Part shown: positions 46,201 through 58,362 of the stretch, one piece after another
Position numbering within the stretch: position 1 is the stretch's first letter
Layout: the number at the start of each line of letters is the position of its first letter
DNA from: Nemopilema nomurai
Lineage: Eukaryota; Cnidaria; Scyphozoa; Rhizostomeae; Rhizostomatidae
Assembly (NCBI GenBank): GCA_003864495.1
Contig: ML133478.1
Span: 1,353,606-1,417,605, forward strand
Reading direction: 5' to 3'
DNA length: 64,000 nt
Translations under genes and position numbers: made by a program
Notes under the pieces: generated by a model
Told to the model about the DNA's origin: nothing
The model's input: the letters and a program-made list of their open reading frames with translations, nothing else
The model's database searches: none

Positions 46201-49200
46201 TTTGGGTTCTTTCCTAGAGAGGGCATATGAAGAAGCAGTTTCTTCAGTTTTTTGTACTTGTGCAGTTAGCTTCTTTTATGCTTCAGGCTGTTTATCTCCT
46301 TTTAATTGAATACAAAAGCTACAGAAACGTTTTTCATTTTATATGTTTGTTCATCTCTTTTCTCCAGTCAGATTGGATCAATCATTGGATCCTCATCCAT
46401 TCTGTTTTGTGAATTGTTGACCAATCATGTAAGTCTACATTACAGAATAATTTTCATGGCTTGTATTTTTGAGCATGGTAGAGATTTGAGCATTTTTATG
46501 TAATATAGTTTACTCGAATCAGTTGGATGATCACAGCCAATGTCCAGCTCTGATCATGCATAACTGTGTTGAAGCGAACTATAGATGAGAGACTGATTGG
46601 CAAAGTGTTTGGTTGGCAACCAATATGAAGCAAAAGAAACTCAAAATTTTATGGAAAATGTTTTTAACTAGCTGCACATGGGGAGTCTTTAGAAATTGGA
46701 AAGCCTAGTTTTAGAACTTACTCAAGCCCAACTTTTTGTCAGTTAGTTCCTGAAAATTTGTTTTTATTTGTTCTCTAATCAAAACTTCTTTCCATTTCAT
46801 TCAGATGAAAGATTTGTCTACTCTAAAAATATTATGCACAGTAATAGCTGTGATCAGTTTCATGTTTCTGTGGTACAGTGGAAATAATTTGAATCCTGCC
46901 ATTGATCGAGGTGAAGGCAAATCATCTCTAGAAGAAGCCTGGAAAGAAAATGAAAAAGGTAGCAATAGCCCTGGCAATTTCTTCTCGTACCTCTACCCAT
47001 GCGATTTGTATGTTAATCAAAGATTGTGAAAATTTTGCTTTGTACTGTTTAAAGTGTCTAAATGTGACAAGTCATTGAATTCAAACTTCAACAGCAATTG
47101 ATAATGCAGTAACAAGCAGTTTGCACCACTCTTTGAAAACATGTTTGTTTTTAAGGTTATAAAATATTGAATTAATTATCAAGTCAATCTAAATTCTAAA
47201 GGTAGATCAGTTTATTCTATTTAGCTTCCGTCGCTTTGTTGCAACCCTAGCTGGAACAATAACAACATTTGTTCATTCGTTCAATATCCACTCTTTGCCA
47301 GACAGTTGTGTGTATATTTTTTGTCATTCTTCTAGGAGATGAAAGAGCTTCATTGATAAGCATTACCAAGCAGATATTTTCGGAGCGAAACTTCAGTAAG
47401 TTAACTTAAAAAAAGAACCCAATTTGCGTCAAAACAGGACGTTATCATCACTTAATAAAAACTACAATTAAAATAGAATAAATATACAGCTATGCTACAT
47501 TTGTTTAAAGCTAAACTATACATATTAAAACACGCAGTTCATCAGTGGCAAGTACGCAAACGAAGGCTGATGGAGTTGTCTGTCTATTGGTGGATACAGT
47601 CCTTGTGAACTTGCGATCGTGTTTTTGCCAGACTGATGCGAATAGTAGAACTGTTGGTTTGCTTGGTTTTGCAAGAACCGTTGATGCGCGTGCTGCTCTT
47701 CGAGGTATGCCCCTTGCATCGCAGGCTGTGCTGCATTTGCGACTGATTGGTACGCAACTGGAAACATAGGCCACGGTGCCGGATATTGCGTCATTTGTGT
47801 GGTAGCCCTTGGGTTGGTGGCAATGTAAGTTGTAGGGACAGTTGTTTGCGATGTCGTCATCATTGGAATCGAAGAGAAATGTTGATGGCTAAGATGTGTT
47901 GCTTGTAGGCATTCATTGAATTGTTTGGCAATGTCGCATGTAATGAGCCATCTGATTGTGTCTCGGACGCCGAATCATGTGTACTGTTTGATGTGACACT
48001 TTTAGGTGTGTCTGTTCCGTCCTTTTTTACTGCCGGCCCAACGTTGATCGTCTTGCCTTTGAACCGGATTGGTCTTTCCTTCAGGACCCTTTTCACTGAC
48101 TCTTCGTGTTGAAAGGACACGAACCCAAATCGTTTCGATCGGCCAATGTCATCCTTTAATACCTTCGCTTCTAACACTTTTCCAAATTGGCCAAAATGAC
48201 TGCCGAGCTCTAGTGCCGTTGCTGTCTCGGGGAGGCATCCGACAAACAGGCGATTAGGGAAGTGGGTGCCATAAATGACTGCTGTATGTTCGCCCTACGA
48301 TGAAAACATTCAAATTTGATTAAATGCTGCTAAATGCGTTAACTTTTTGCTTGAAAATGAAAGATGTGCATAAGAAATGACGATGTTGATATTCACAAAG
48401 AATTGACATAATGAGGCGTTGAATTATAGCTTATTTGTACCATAGGCGTTTATCGTAAATATATTTCCAATCAAGACGACCTAGCTATTGTGCGACAATA
48501 ACTATAGCGCATAATGTGAACTGAGTAAAAACCTAAAGAGTTCTAGCAAACGCGTTACACCTCTGGTCTCACTTACCACATTTGCCATTTTGTTTTCTGG
48601 TTCGTTGATGTTCTCTTGTAAGAGTGGCAGGTTATGCTTCAAGTTGCAGTGATAGTTCTTGTTGTTTACTCTCGTACAACCGTACATAGTTTTATACCCA
48701 TCCTGATCATTAATCTTGAACAATGCATTCCCAAGGCTCTACGCATTAAAACAATAGAACCCTCAAATTGATAATTAAGTGTGAGGTAACTAATTTCAGG
48801 GATTTTGTCTAAACAATTAGAGTCCCAATGGGCTACTTAAATTGTACAAAGGTCCATTGTTTAATAATCTTTTGTCTACACTTTCATGCTCAATATTATT
48901 GTTTACTATTTAGGGAGCAATTAATGCATTCTTATCAAATAGGGTAGGTGTTAATTATCTATTCAAGGCTTTAGTTGAGTTTTATTTTGTAAGTTTTTTG
49001 TTTTCCCAAGCTGTCCATTGTTTGTGACTTTTTCAATTTCTGTCAAGCTGTCTAGCAACCTTTTAAGCTGGGCAAGAATTCTTTGTATTTGCAAATTATC
49101 TTTCGACAATCGTAAAAAACTAGTACTTTCTTTAAGTCTGTTGGCGATTTCCGATGTCTTATTTTGCTTTTCACATGTTCCCTGTTCTGTTCTAGTTTGT

Positions 49201-52200
49201 TTCGTCATCATGAACTTTCTCCAGGTTTGGACTCTAATTTATGTTTAATTCGGTTTAATGAACCAAAGTTTTTCGTGAAGAGAAAGTTTAGCAATGCCTT
49301 CCCGGCTTTCCTGAAACAACCCAGGGCATAATCGCCTCCCTACGAACCTTGTAAAAACTTAAAGGCCTAAATGAAATCCGTTCAATCGCTTTTGCCAATC
49401 TTTTCCTGCGTTCTAGGGATTTGCAGTTGTTTGAAAATGCTCCATTAAGTTAAATTCTTAGAATTGGAGCCAATGGTAAAGATGCAATGAATATAGTGCT
49501 TTGCCAATTTTCTTGCTAAAGGAAAAGTTAGCAAAAAGTGCAGAAGGAATTGTCTTTGTTTTGATAATGGAACCTATGTAGTTTTCACCATGCGTTAAAA
49601 GAAATGCCCGCATTTACATCAGTAATTAGGTCAATGTGCCCATTTTAATCTCATGTGCCAAAAGTTTTTTTTGTGAGAAGGAAAGTGTCTTGCATTTTAC
49701 GAACATTTTACAAACTTTTCTTATTGTCTTTGCAGGTTTTTCATACAACCTTGACTGCAAATTTCTTTGGTATGTTCAGAGACCTTGTTGGACGTGCCTT
49801 GTTAGCGGTGAGGCATTGTTTAACCTTCGTAATACCTAAAAATGATTCCAAAAGTATAGAAACAGATGAATATATTTGTATATAATATGTAAAATATTAT
49901 GAAATCGTGCTGCGAGAATTAAAAAATGGTTATGGAAATGTCTTGAAAATGAGATTGAAGTTTGTTTCAAGGCCTCTTTTTTTTGCATTCGAGTAATTTG
50001 CTTTTTTTCTTACTGCACGTGTCTATCCCAACTTTTATCTTAACTCTAGGACGTCAAAAGTGCCATGGCCGGATCTGCATTCGTCCTCCCTCAGGTCTGT
50101 TTGATTTCCTGTACAATATCATATTTTGAATCTGACGTCATTGTACTTATGAGGCTATTGCTGGTCTGTTGTAACCTAGATTTTGTAGTCTATTGTCAGT
50201 GTTGGTATCATGTTGTTTGTGTCAAGTGGAATTATGTGCAATCAATATATTGTTCAATCATGATGTATCTTTTAACATCTTTTTGTCATCTTTTAACATA
50301 TTTTTATCATTTTATTAACATCTTTTCTTTTAGCATTAGTTTATCGCAAAGTTTCGCGCACTCAGATTTTTTTCTCGTTTCATAAGTGTACTTTAATAGT
50401 TTATCGTTTAACAAATAATTGTTGAGAAATAAGCTGACGATCTCATTTCGCATCCTTCCTACCAAAGAACGACTTGATAATCTTTTAACACCAACAAATT
50501 TGGCAAGTGAAACTCTTCACTTGTAGTTATCTCAAGGAAGCTAAGTATTTTTTCTTATATCCTGTTCCTTTACCTGCAGATTATAGTTCTTCTGAATGGA
50601 CGCATGCTTGCCCGTTACGGGTCATATTCTCTTATCTTATGGTCTTTCTACATCAAGGTGCGTTTGCAGTTTTTCATTGCATCACATATTTTAAGACATT
50701 CATTAACATGATGGTATTCTTTATTTCTTTTAGTCACCCCCAACCTCGATTCACCCTTGACCTTAATTAACCCTTGACCTTGGTGCACTCCTGACCTTGA
50801 TTCACAGTACTACTATAGAATAGAATGATTGACGTGTTACTCGACCACGAGAAAACGTGGAGATGAAACTAAGGCACGCGCGTTTTCCGTATCATTTCGA
50901 TGGGAGGGAGGTTGCTCTGTGCCTAAGATCGATGCTCTTAAGAATAAACCAGAGTTGCTTTGTTGACTGAGTAGGGGAATTGAAAAAACCAGCATCCTTG
51001 ATTGATACAAGCGTAGCATTTTATCATAATAACTCATTTCAGTTTGGAAATGAAAATTTCACGCTGTGTGCAGGCCTTACTTTCGGCATCAAAAGCATCA
51101 AAGTTTAATGATTGACCCTCCCTGAGCTTGCCTTACAGCAACCAAAATGCTCCCTCTATCTGGTCTTGGTAATCGGCCTTTGTCCCTGTCTATGTAGACC
51201 ATACAACTGTAAAAGTGAACTCTACATGCAAACATCAATAGTTTATCTTACACCAAAGCATTACACAAACTACGAATGCCAAGTAATCCTTAGTTTTGTT
51301 TACAATAATGTTCTAGAATGCAGTCAACTCTTTTTCTACTTTCTTCTATATCTTTCCGCTAGCTTTCTTTCTTTTTCTACATGTTAACTTATGTCAGCGT
51401 CATAAACAAAACGAGCCGTAACTGATATGAATCCCTTTTAGGTTGTTGCTAGCATCGCAATGTACCTTATTGGTCAGACTCATCTATGGATTCTTGCTGT
51501 CTATATGCTTATTGACGCGTGAGTTATCAAGATATTTTAACTGATGCATTTCATTTGTCCCCAACAAACAAAAGCTGTACTTTAGAACTCTAGTTAACAT
51601 TATTGACTTCGATGTGAAATTTTTGGGTGAGAGCTTTTCGTATGATGCAGCGTTTAATAACGGGAAGGCTTCTGCAACAGAAAAAGTATTATAATGGGTT
51701 AATATAGGTAGAGGGGAAGTTTTTACCTTTTTGTGGTAAAAATCGACGTTTATTAGAAGAGTTTCTTTGATTCTTCATCAGAAGCGACAGTTAAAGGTAA
51801 ATTTTTGGATCAAATGTAATGGTAAGCACAACAGCTTAATTAAGAGACAGCTGCGGTCCACATTATCGGGTATATAAACACTTAGGCCAATGCAATAATT
51901 ATAACTTCTTTGGTTACGTACTAAATAACAATAACACGTGATGCAGTTGGATGTCTTATTTCCTAAGTGATGGGTACTTTGAGCTTTTTAGCATGGGGGA
52001 ATTCCCGCCGTTTGGACATAATATCGAATTGGTACTGACAAGTTGGTATAGCTCTAGAGTTTCATCGGATATAAGTGCTTTTTAATTGATTGCTGTCAAT
52101 GTGGTTGTTGTTTTAGGGCCCTTCCGAGTGCTGCTTTTAGTCTCTTCAACCTATCCGTCTCTGACATCATTCAAGCTGACCAACGGATGCATAATCGCAG

Positions 52201-55136
52201 GTACCATATGAGTTATAAGTGCGAATAGGCAAAATTCTTCTTGCAACAACGTCTCGGCAACAACATCTTATTTGCGTCTCGGTGTTATTTGCAGGAAAAG
52301 CTGCATTTTCATCTGTCGTATTTTATTGCTTCTATTTTGAGTTAATGTGAGCGTTCATCTTGTATGCATGAAGTACGAGTTTTCCACAAAGCTCTGAAGC
52401 TTTTTCAGTTGAAAATTGATAAAAGTTTTGAAAGAGGTATTGAGCAGAGACAAACATCATCAGTATGTCTAGGGTTGTGGTCATTGGAAAGTTGAAATAG
52501 ATTTTTTAATTTCAGATACCTATTCTGATTGTCCGTTAAACGTAAAATAATTGTTTTTGTTAGGTATTGCTTCAAGTTATATCGTCAAATGGTCAACATT
52601 TCTTTTTTGTGAAGGATTACTTTTCTGCAGAGGAGTTGCAATATCCGGCAATTTACTTAATTAAGACCATTTACTGTAGCTCAATAGTTTAATTATTAGT
52701 ATGATTCACTTTTCCAAAATACCAAGTTCCAGCATGCATAACTATGGTACGCCATGGTTGAAGTCGCTATTGTGCCACGTGTAGAATGTTGAGTGTCTTG
52801 TCAGAGTGTAAATGACTTGAGTGTCTCGTTACAGTGTAGAGTTTTCGAGTGTCTCGTTAGAGTGTAGATGACATGAATGGTTTGTCAGAGTGTAGATAAT
52901 TTGAGTGTCTCGTCAGATTGCCTAACTTCAGTGGTTACACCCCTCAGATTGCCCTTGTCATCAATGGTTTTTGGGCTGAATGCCTTAGTGACAAAACCGG
53001 CACAGTCGATCGCACCAATGATCATAATACACATTTTGACTCGTTATGGCTATGAGGTAGGTACACCTGTGTCTTTTCTATGGCTTAACTTCTACAACCA
53101 GAGAGAAAGACCGGAGAAACATGAATACCAGTCTTTTGTTTATACTCGCATCATTAAGCAGTCAAACAGATTCTCATGTTGAATGTTGTATTGGTAGCTC
53201 TTTATAGGCTTCAACGCAAAAGTTTTTGCCAAAGCAGCATCGTTGATGATAACTTCTAAAATCTTTTACTTCATTATCTTTAGAGTTTCTTTGGACTCTT
53301 TCATATTATTTTATACCAGTCATTTCTTTGTTTAAGATATGTAAAATGTGGAAAACTTCCAGCAATAGGTGCTCATACAAATGTGTCATTTTTGTCTAAA
53401 GTGTGATTTATTTGACAAAACATCATTGGCCAATATATATTGAATGGGGAAGCTTTGTTCGTCATTTACTATCAATGCATCGTGAAAAAGCCACTGTTTT
53501 ATCAATGGCGACTTAGGCGAGTGGATGCGAAACTTTTTCCACGTCATATTAAAGATCCACAGAAAACGGCTATCATAGCATGAGCAAGGGGCTTGTTTCA
53601 TTTCAGGAAAGCATAAGTAGCTCGTCTCAGTAAATTAATAATAGGTAATTATTTGCTGTAGGCGAAATTGTTGGCTTAGACTTAATGAAATGTGTGATAT
53701 TTTATTTTTTGCAGCCAAGCAAAGGGATAATGCCGGCAGCTTTACCAGCAGGTAAATGCAAACAGCGAAGTAGACATTTCTATACACACCCTCACCCGCA
53801 AGCTAATTCCCATAGTCCTGCCATCTTTTCATAAGAGTTTCGCGCCATTTTTTCTTCATTGCGTCAGCACATGAGCAGACGCCCCATTTCCTCCTCAAGA
53901 CATGCTCACTTTTCAGGCAATTCAGACAATATTTGAGTAGACAATTAAAATTTTGCCGATATCCTTAGTAATTTGAAACGAAGGAGCGATCTGAAACTGC
54001 TGTGACAAATTATTGGGTGGAAATCGTTACGAATAAATCATCAAAGATGTGGTTAGCTCCTTGCAAGGTTGTGACGGCAAGTGACCTCAAACGACAATTG
54101 TGGTTAAAGAAGATTTCATGAACCTTTTTTGTCTTACATCCCATACAAAGCTTTTGCAGAATTTTTTTAACAAAATCAGTAGCAAACGAAGAGGTAAAAT
54201 ACAGATAGAAAGGTTCGATTCGAGGTAAAAATGAGTCATTGCTTTTTGGAAGGAATGCAGTATGAACCGTATACCAGTCATTTTGTAGTTCCTCTTTTTT
54301 CAAAGCAAGTACACGTGACAGACACGAGAAGTTAGTGCCATGTTTGCCAAAAGCATTCATTGGAAATTCGAGTGCAGCCCAGATTTAAATGACTCCTTAT
54401 AAATTCATGAATCATTTTCAACAAATTCAGCCTTCAGCTCAGGGTCTTTATTTTTTGTGTATCTTGGTTTCCTATTTTTCGTAGCCATTCTCCTTCTGTT
54501 GTCAGCGTTGTTGTACACCAAGTGTCATCTTCATTGTCCACTTTCTTGGTTTATTGTGGTTTATTTATTAAGGAATCATCTGTAATAGGTCCTCTAGACA
54601 ACGCTGCAAACGGCTCATGAAATGCTGGAGCTCTTAGATATCTTTGTTATATATGTGACTAGCCTTTGGTCAAGTTTGGCAAATTGGTTGTCTGCGAATA
54701 GTTTGATAAGAAAATGAAGTAATCTGTAACAGGAAACGCTTAAGGATATGAAATTCGACTGCAAGCAGAAATCGAACAAGTTGAAATAGGATGGACAGAA
54801 ATGCGATGAATCATTGCTAAATTATAGCGTGCTGTTCACAATTTATAGTTTTGTGGCGGGGGGGGGGGGGGGGCAAATGAAATAGGGGCCCAAGTAAAGT
54901 AAAGAATTTCTGGGTTATGCATAAGGCAGTAACTGTTGAGAATAATACTCTGAAATGACTGCTGCTTGTAAACGCAATATTCTCAGGTAACGTACCTGTT
55001 GTAAGCTCAATATTTTTTTGTTGCAGATGACGAGTTTAAAAATGTTGTATTTGGCATATTGTGCTTCTTTCCTGCAATAATCGGTGCCATGCAAGTGGTC
55101 GTTTGGCGACTCTACACTCTCCAGCAAAGGAAATGA
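43283..55136 (+). CDS. MFSD13A: MFSD13A/TMEM180-like major facilitator protein
   Basis: Multi-pass membrane protein of the GPH-sugar-symporter-like branch of the MFS; substrate unknown in all animals. Coding exons: 43283-43476, 44825-44909, 45294-45367, 45530-45636, 46023-46098, 46368-46428, 46805-46958, 47336-47395, 49196-49224, 49736-49807, 50050-50094, 51442-51518, 52117-52200, 52948-53056, 53715-53751, 55027-55136; about 457 aa (human 517), phases consistent. Signatures shared with human TMEM180: LIWNAINDPLFGYL (motif after helix 2), LSFLLPWFGW, LCFYDGMFT, RNF followed by VFHTTLTANFFGMF, and NALVTKPAQSIAPM. The charged loop RGEGKSSLEEAWKENEK is the expected central cytoplasmic loop. Tail ends LQQRK, TGA. 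The first ATG follows an acceptor directly, so a 5' non-coding exon exists upstream. The intron 47396-49195 holds an antisense RRM gene. Confidence 0.92.
44682..44757 (-). mobile_element. tRNA-derived SINE copy (MFSD13A intron)
   Basis: Second copy of the family seen at 34351-34434, same strand: ACAAAGTCAAGGGTTGTGAG, a degenerate T-arm TTTGAGTCCC, then the shared tail GGTTATTTTTCCGCACTC. More diverged in the tRNA-like part. Target duplication not identified. Confidence 0.55.
47525..48588 (-). pseudogene. Boule/DAZ-like RRM gene nested antisense in MFSD13A intron, apparently frameshifted
   Basis: Exon 48588-48577 (MANV, ATG in good context) splices to an exon starting 48294. One RRM: RNP2 LFVGCL (20-25), RNP1 KRFGFVSF (58-65), closing with INVGPAVKK, the form of the Boule/DAZ RRM end. 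A Ser/Thr-rich linker follows. The frame stops at 47860 (TGA), but an overlapping frame, open from about 47955 and carrying ATGATG at 47863, continues to TAA at 47525 with a Q/Y/P/A-rich stretch (YPAPWPMFPVAYQSV, QQFYYSHQ, QGLYPPIDRQLHQPSF), the kind of low-complexity tail DAZ/Boule proteins carry. So either a one-base frameshift (mutation or assembly error) separates RRM and tail, or the tail frame is untranslated. Boule-type proteins are germline translational regulators. I call it a possible pseudogene; an intact gene with a sequencing error is about as likely. Confidence 0.6.
48963..49211 (-). CDS. Unrecognised 82-aa coiled-coil-like reading frame
   Basis: Starts MMTKQTRTEQ and ends in TAA; the middle has a regular Leu/Ile spacing (FLRLSKDNLQIQRILAQL, KRLLDSLTEIEKV) suggesting a helix or coiled coil. 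It lies just upstream of the nested RRM gene on the same strand and its first 16 bases overlap the antisense of the 29-nt MFSD13A microexon. No family recognised, no splice signals needed. It could be a small gene, part of the leader of the RRM gene, or chance. Confidence 0.2.
   Translation of the reverse strand: MMTKQTRTEQGTCEKQNKTSEIANRLKESTSFLRLSKDNLQIQRILAQLKRLLDSLTEIEKVTNNGQLGKTKNLQNKTQLKP
50738..50806. repeat. Tandem repeat of CCTTGACCTT type
   Basis: Four degenerate units of 17-20 bp built on CACCCTTGACCTTAATTAA, in the MFSD13A intron after the 50050 exon. Confidence 0.7.
52779..52919. repeat. Tandem repeat, about 32-bp unit, just before an exon
   Basis: Four to five units of the form GAGTGTCTCGTTAGAGTGTA plus a variable part, ending 28 bases before the MFSD13A exon at 52948. 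The exon's own acceptor (CCCCTCAG) lies beyond the array. Confidence 0.8.
53057..55026. other. MFSD13A last introns
   Basis: Around the 37-nt exon at 53715-53751. A minus-strand frame at 54010-54360 (116 aa, two Cys-rich patches) is unrecognised. A run of 16 G is at 54858-54873. Nothing else supported. Confidence 0.4.
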
Positions 55137-55275
55137 TGCGCGCCGATCTTGTTAGAGTATTCGCGTTTGTCCAGACTAAGCACAATTCGTTTTACAATAC
55201 ATAACACGGGTGATTTTAGTTCTTGGTTTCCTATGCTACACTGCTTATCGGTTGTACCTTTTTAAGGATAACAGG

Positions 55276-55281
55276 AATAAA
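55276..55281 (+). terminator. MFSD13A polyadenylation signal
   Basis: AATAAA 140 bases after the MFSD13A stop codon on the coding strand; cleavage site not determinable. Confidence 0.4.
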
Positions 55282-58200
55282 AAATTTAAAGACCGCAAGG
55301 ATTCGAGCAGATACGCTGGTTCTGCAAGGGGCAAACTCTAAGTCACCACCCAGCTAATACACAAATGCTTGGTATATGCTCCTTTTTCAATAAAAAACAT
55401 AATGCAGCAAGATTGGATACGCTAATTTTCAATGTTTTGCCTTTTCTGGCTTTGTATTGCTTGAAGCAGAGAGGGGAATGAAGGGAGAGGATGTGCTGGA
55501 GCTTCTAATTTGCCAAAGCTTCGTTGCCGAGAACTCGGTGGATGTGTATAGGTACCGCCAGTATGACGTCACAATCAGACATCAGACCAACAGAGGTACT
55601 TCATAGCAGGATCACTGTAGGCCTTGTTTACGCTTTACAAACAAAGCCAAAATGACAGTGAGTAATCGCCGTGAATGAACCTTTGCATTTACCAGCCGTA
55701 TGATAGACAATTAATGTCGGGTTTTAAGAAACTTGAAGATCTAGAGGTTTCCGGTATCGCCCTGGCTCAAAATTGAAACATTGTTGGATCAGAGCCCATT
55801 AACGTCATCACTGCTGTATTGCTACTTTGCCAGTGCACTTTAAGTGGTAAACAAGTATTGTGTAAAGTGCCCAGGAATTGTGTTTATTCGAATCCTTGTG
55901 GTCTTTCTCCGAGATGTTCTATATTTCTTGTAAAAAATAAGTATAATAATCGTCACGGTTCCGGGATCTTTCCATTCAAGTTCGAAAATACGCACATATA
56001 TTCGTCAATTATTTTTATACCGGTTAAATGCACCTTTATCAAGAGAAAACATTATTGTCAGCTTTGGAAAAGTCGTTTTATTTTTCTTTTATTTGAATCA
56101 TTGTTTTGATGATATCCTTTAATCATTTACTGCGTGTGAAGGCATTAAGCTACAAATTATGGTTATTGTTTTAAGATACTTGATATAGAGTAAATTTCAC
56201 CGATAGATTTAGAATCAAAAAGGGTTTGTAGCATTTAATACGGGCATCTTCCGTAACTGCCACAAGTTGTTATTCTTGGTTTCTCTGCTTTGCTAAGTCC
56301 CCTTGCCCGAGCCTTTTGATGTCTCAAGACATTTGCCAACAGCTCTGACGCTCATGACGTATTGATACTTCCAATCATATGTAGTCAAGGTATTAATTGC
56401 GACGATAAATTACAATGTTTTTTGTCAACTTCGCCAGACATACTTATATCAGTGACACTATCGTAGGCTGAATTGGTTAAGTTTACCTTAAAGTACGCAA
56501 GCGCCTGAGTCGATAATTAAATTTCATTTTGCTCTGCGACCACCCTGAAATATGTTCTAGTATGCCCCTCCTCTATAATTGTCCCTACCCCCAGCTGCCA
56601 AAGTTACTCAACTCCCCTCCCATAAGACTTGAAGACTATTCGTTGGCACTTTTTTGCCAGTTTATCTAGTTCTATTCTTGTTTAGTTCATTCTTTTTATT
56701 TTACGTTCTTATCTTATGCCGCTGAAATTGTTTCTGGTTCACCACACATTCTTGTTTTTGTGCAAATATTTAAAATTTTCATGTACATGAGTTGATGGCC
56801 GTTGTGCTCTGTTATCAATGCGCCTATTTCATTTTCCTTTGGTTCTAGTTTAGAGACACTTGCTAAATACTCTGTCGCTCTTATCTCATGACGCATTGTT
56901 ACTTCCAATCATATTTAGCCAAGAGGTAACGGGTTTTAATAAGACCGTTTTAAGAGCGCCATGTTGATGCCTATCACCTACGCAGAGGTGAACACCCGTG
57001 AAAATAGTATCAACGACACAGGCAAACAGAAACGGCAATTTGAATCTAGCTTTCCGCTTCGCTGTTAGATTTTAAGCCATTTTCACTATTTATATGTTTC
57101 AAAAATGCCTATTGGAACAAAGACTATGCTATATTGTTATACACTATTCGCTATAAGAAAGTCATTTTGAAATACTAAGAAATTGTTGCGTATCACATGT
57201 CTTACTTAAGTAATATTTTAACGCTTATTTTCTGCTTTATGTTTTCTGGGGTTTTGAAATTGGGTTATTGTGGGTTGTTAAAAAGCTATATTTGATGGCT
57301 GCAAATCCGTTTTACTGTTCGATAATAATGTGGAATTTCTTTGAGAAAGCGTCATTTATCTAGCTGCTGCCAACAAATGATCACATGTTCCCTTTCTCTG
57401 AACTCATGTTCCTCTGATTTTGTTTTGAGTGCAACTTCCACTTCATCAGTCAGCACGTTTTCAAATGAATTCTTCTTTACTTGGTAAAATTTAGTGGCAA
57501 TGGGAGCAAAGTATCCTTAGGACAACAACAACTTCGATAAGGCAAAGGATAAACAACGGATGTAATATTTGTTAGAAACCACTGACGAGAAAACTTTTCG
57601 CAATAACATGCTTGGCAATATTCTTGAAATCCTTGTTTTCACATCACGTATGTGGCACTTGGCTCATTTCTCTCTAGCTATTCTCGCCCCCTCTCTATCT
57701 TGTTGGTGTCCTGGCAGTTAGACACCCAGAGCCAAGGCTGCACAGACACTCCACTGTATTATGTTTTAATGCTTAAGAAAATGTTCACTATTGTCAGGTA
57801 AATTTCACTGCTTGCTCTATTAGTGTTTGCGAAAAGGTGCAATGATGAAATAGGAGAAAGTGAAGGAATCCATTAAGAATGTAGAACTTTTATTTGAATT
57901 ACTCTTTAATGTCGACAAGTTAAATGGTGTATTTTGTACGATAAAATGGATTGAAAAGACAATCTGAATCTTCTTATTAAACAAGATTTATTTGATTTGT
58001 CTTTTCAGACTGAAGAAATCTTCGATAACTGAAGTGATGCATACGCAGTCAAATAATGACAAAAAACAATTAGACAATTGCGAACAATCACCCCTCTTTG
58101 ATTATGCAACATGTGTTACACTTTCACCATGATGAAATAGGCTCATCTATCGAGCGAGCGAAAGGAAATTCAGTTACCGTCGCCCATCAATCTTTCTTCT

Positions 58201-58362
58201 GAAAATATATTAAGCCTGATAATATTAGTGGCATTAACGTAAACGATCAACGAATGATTACCCACGTGAAAACATGTGTATTGGGTACTTTAATGTTGAA
58301 ATTGGGTTGTTTCTTAAGCCTTCTTTGTCAGTGTTAACCAGCACCTCCATTTCTAGCCTTTG
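55282..58362. other. Intergenic, convergent MFSD13A and multicopper oxidase 3' ends
   Basis: No recognisable gene. Two repeated words occur: GACGTATTGATACTTCCAATCATAT near 56357-56382 recurs with changes at 56890-56915, and a segment at 57752-57818 recurs at 59078-59141 in the next gene. A 96-aa plus-strand frame at 55819-56109 is unrecognised. Confidence 0.45.
57752..57818 (+). repeat. Dispersed repeat copy A
   Basis: CACTGTATTATGTTTTAATG followed by CTTAAGAAAATGTTCACTAT and TGTCAGG... matches 59078-59141 over about 65 bases with few differences, same orientation, 1.3 kb apart. Family unknown. Confidence 0.75.

Noticed and set aside
54010..54360. 116-aa Cys-containing frame on the minus strand
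   Set aside because: No family resemblance, no start context or neighbours; it lies in an MFSD13A intron and may be chance.
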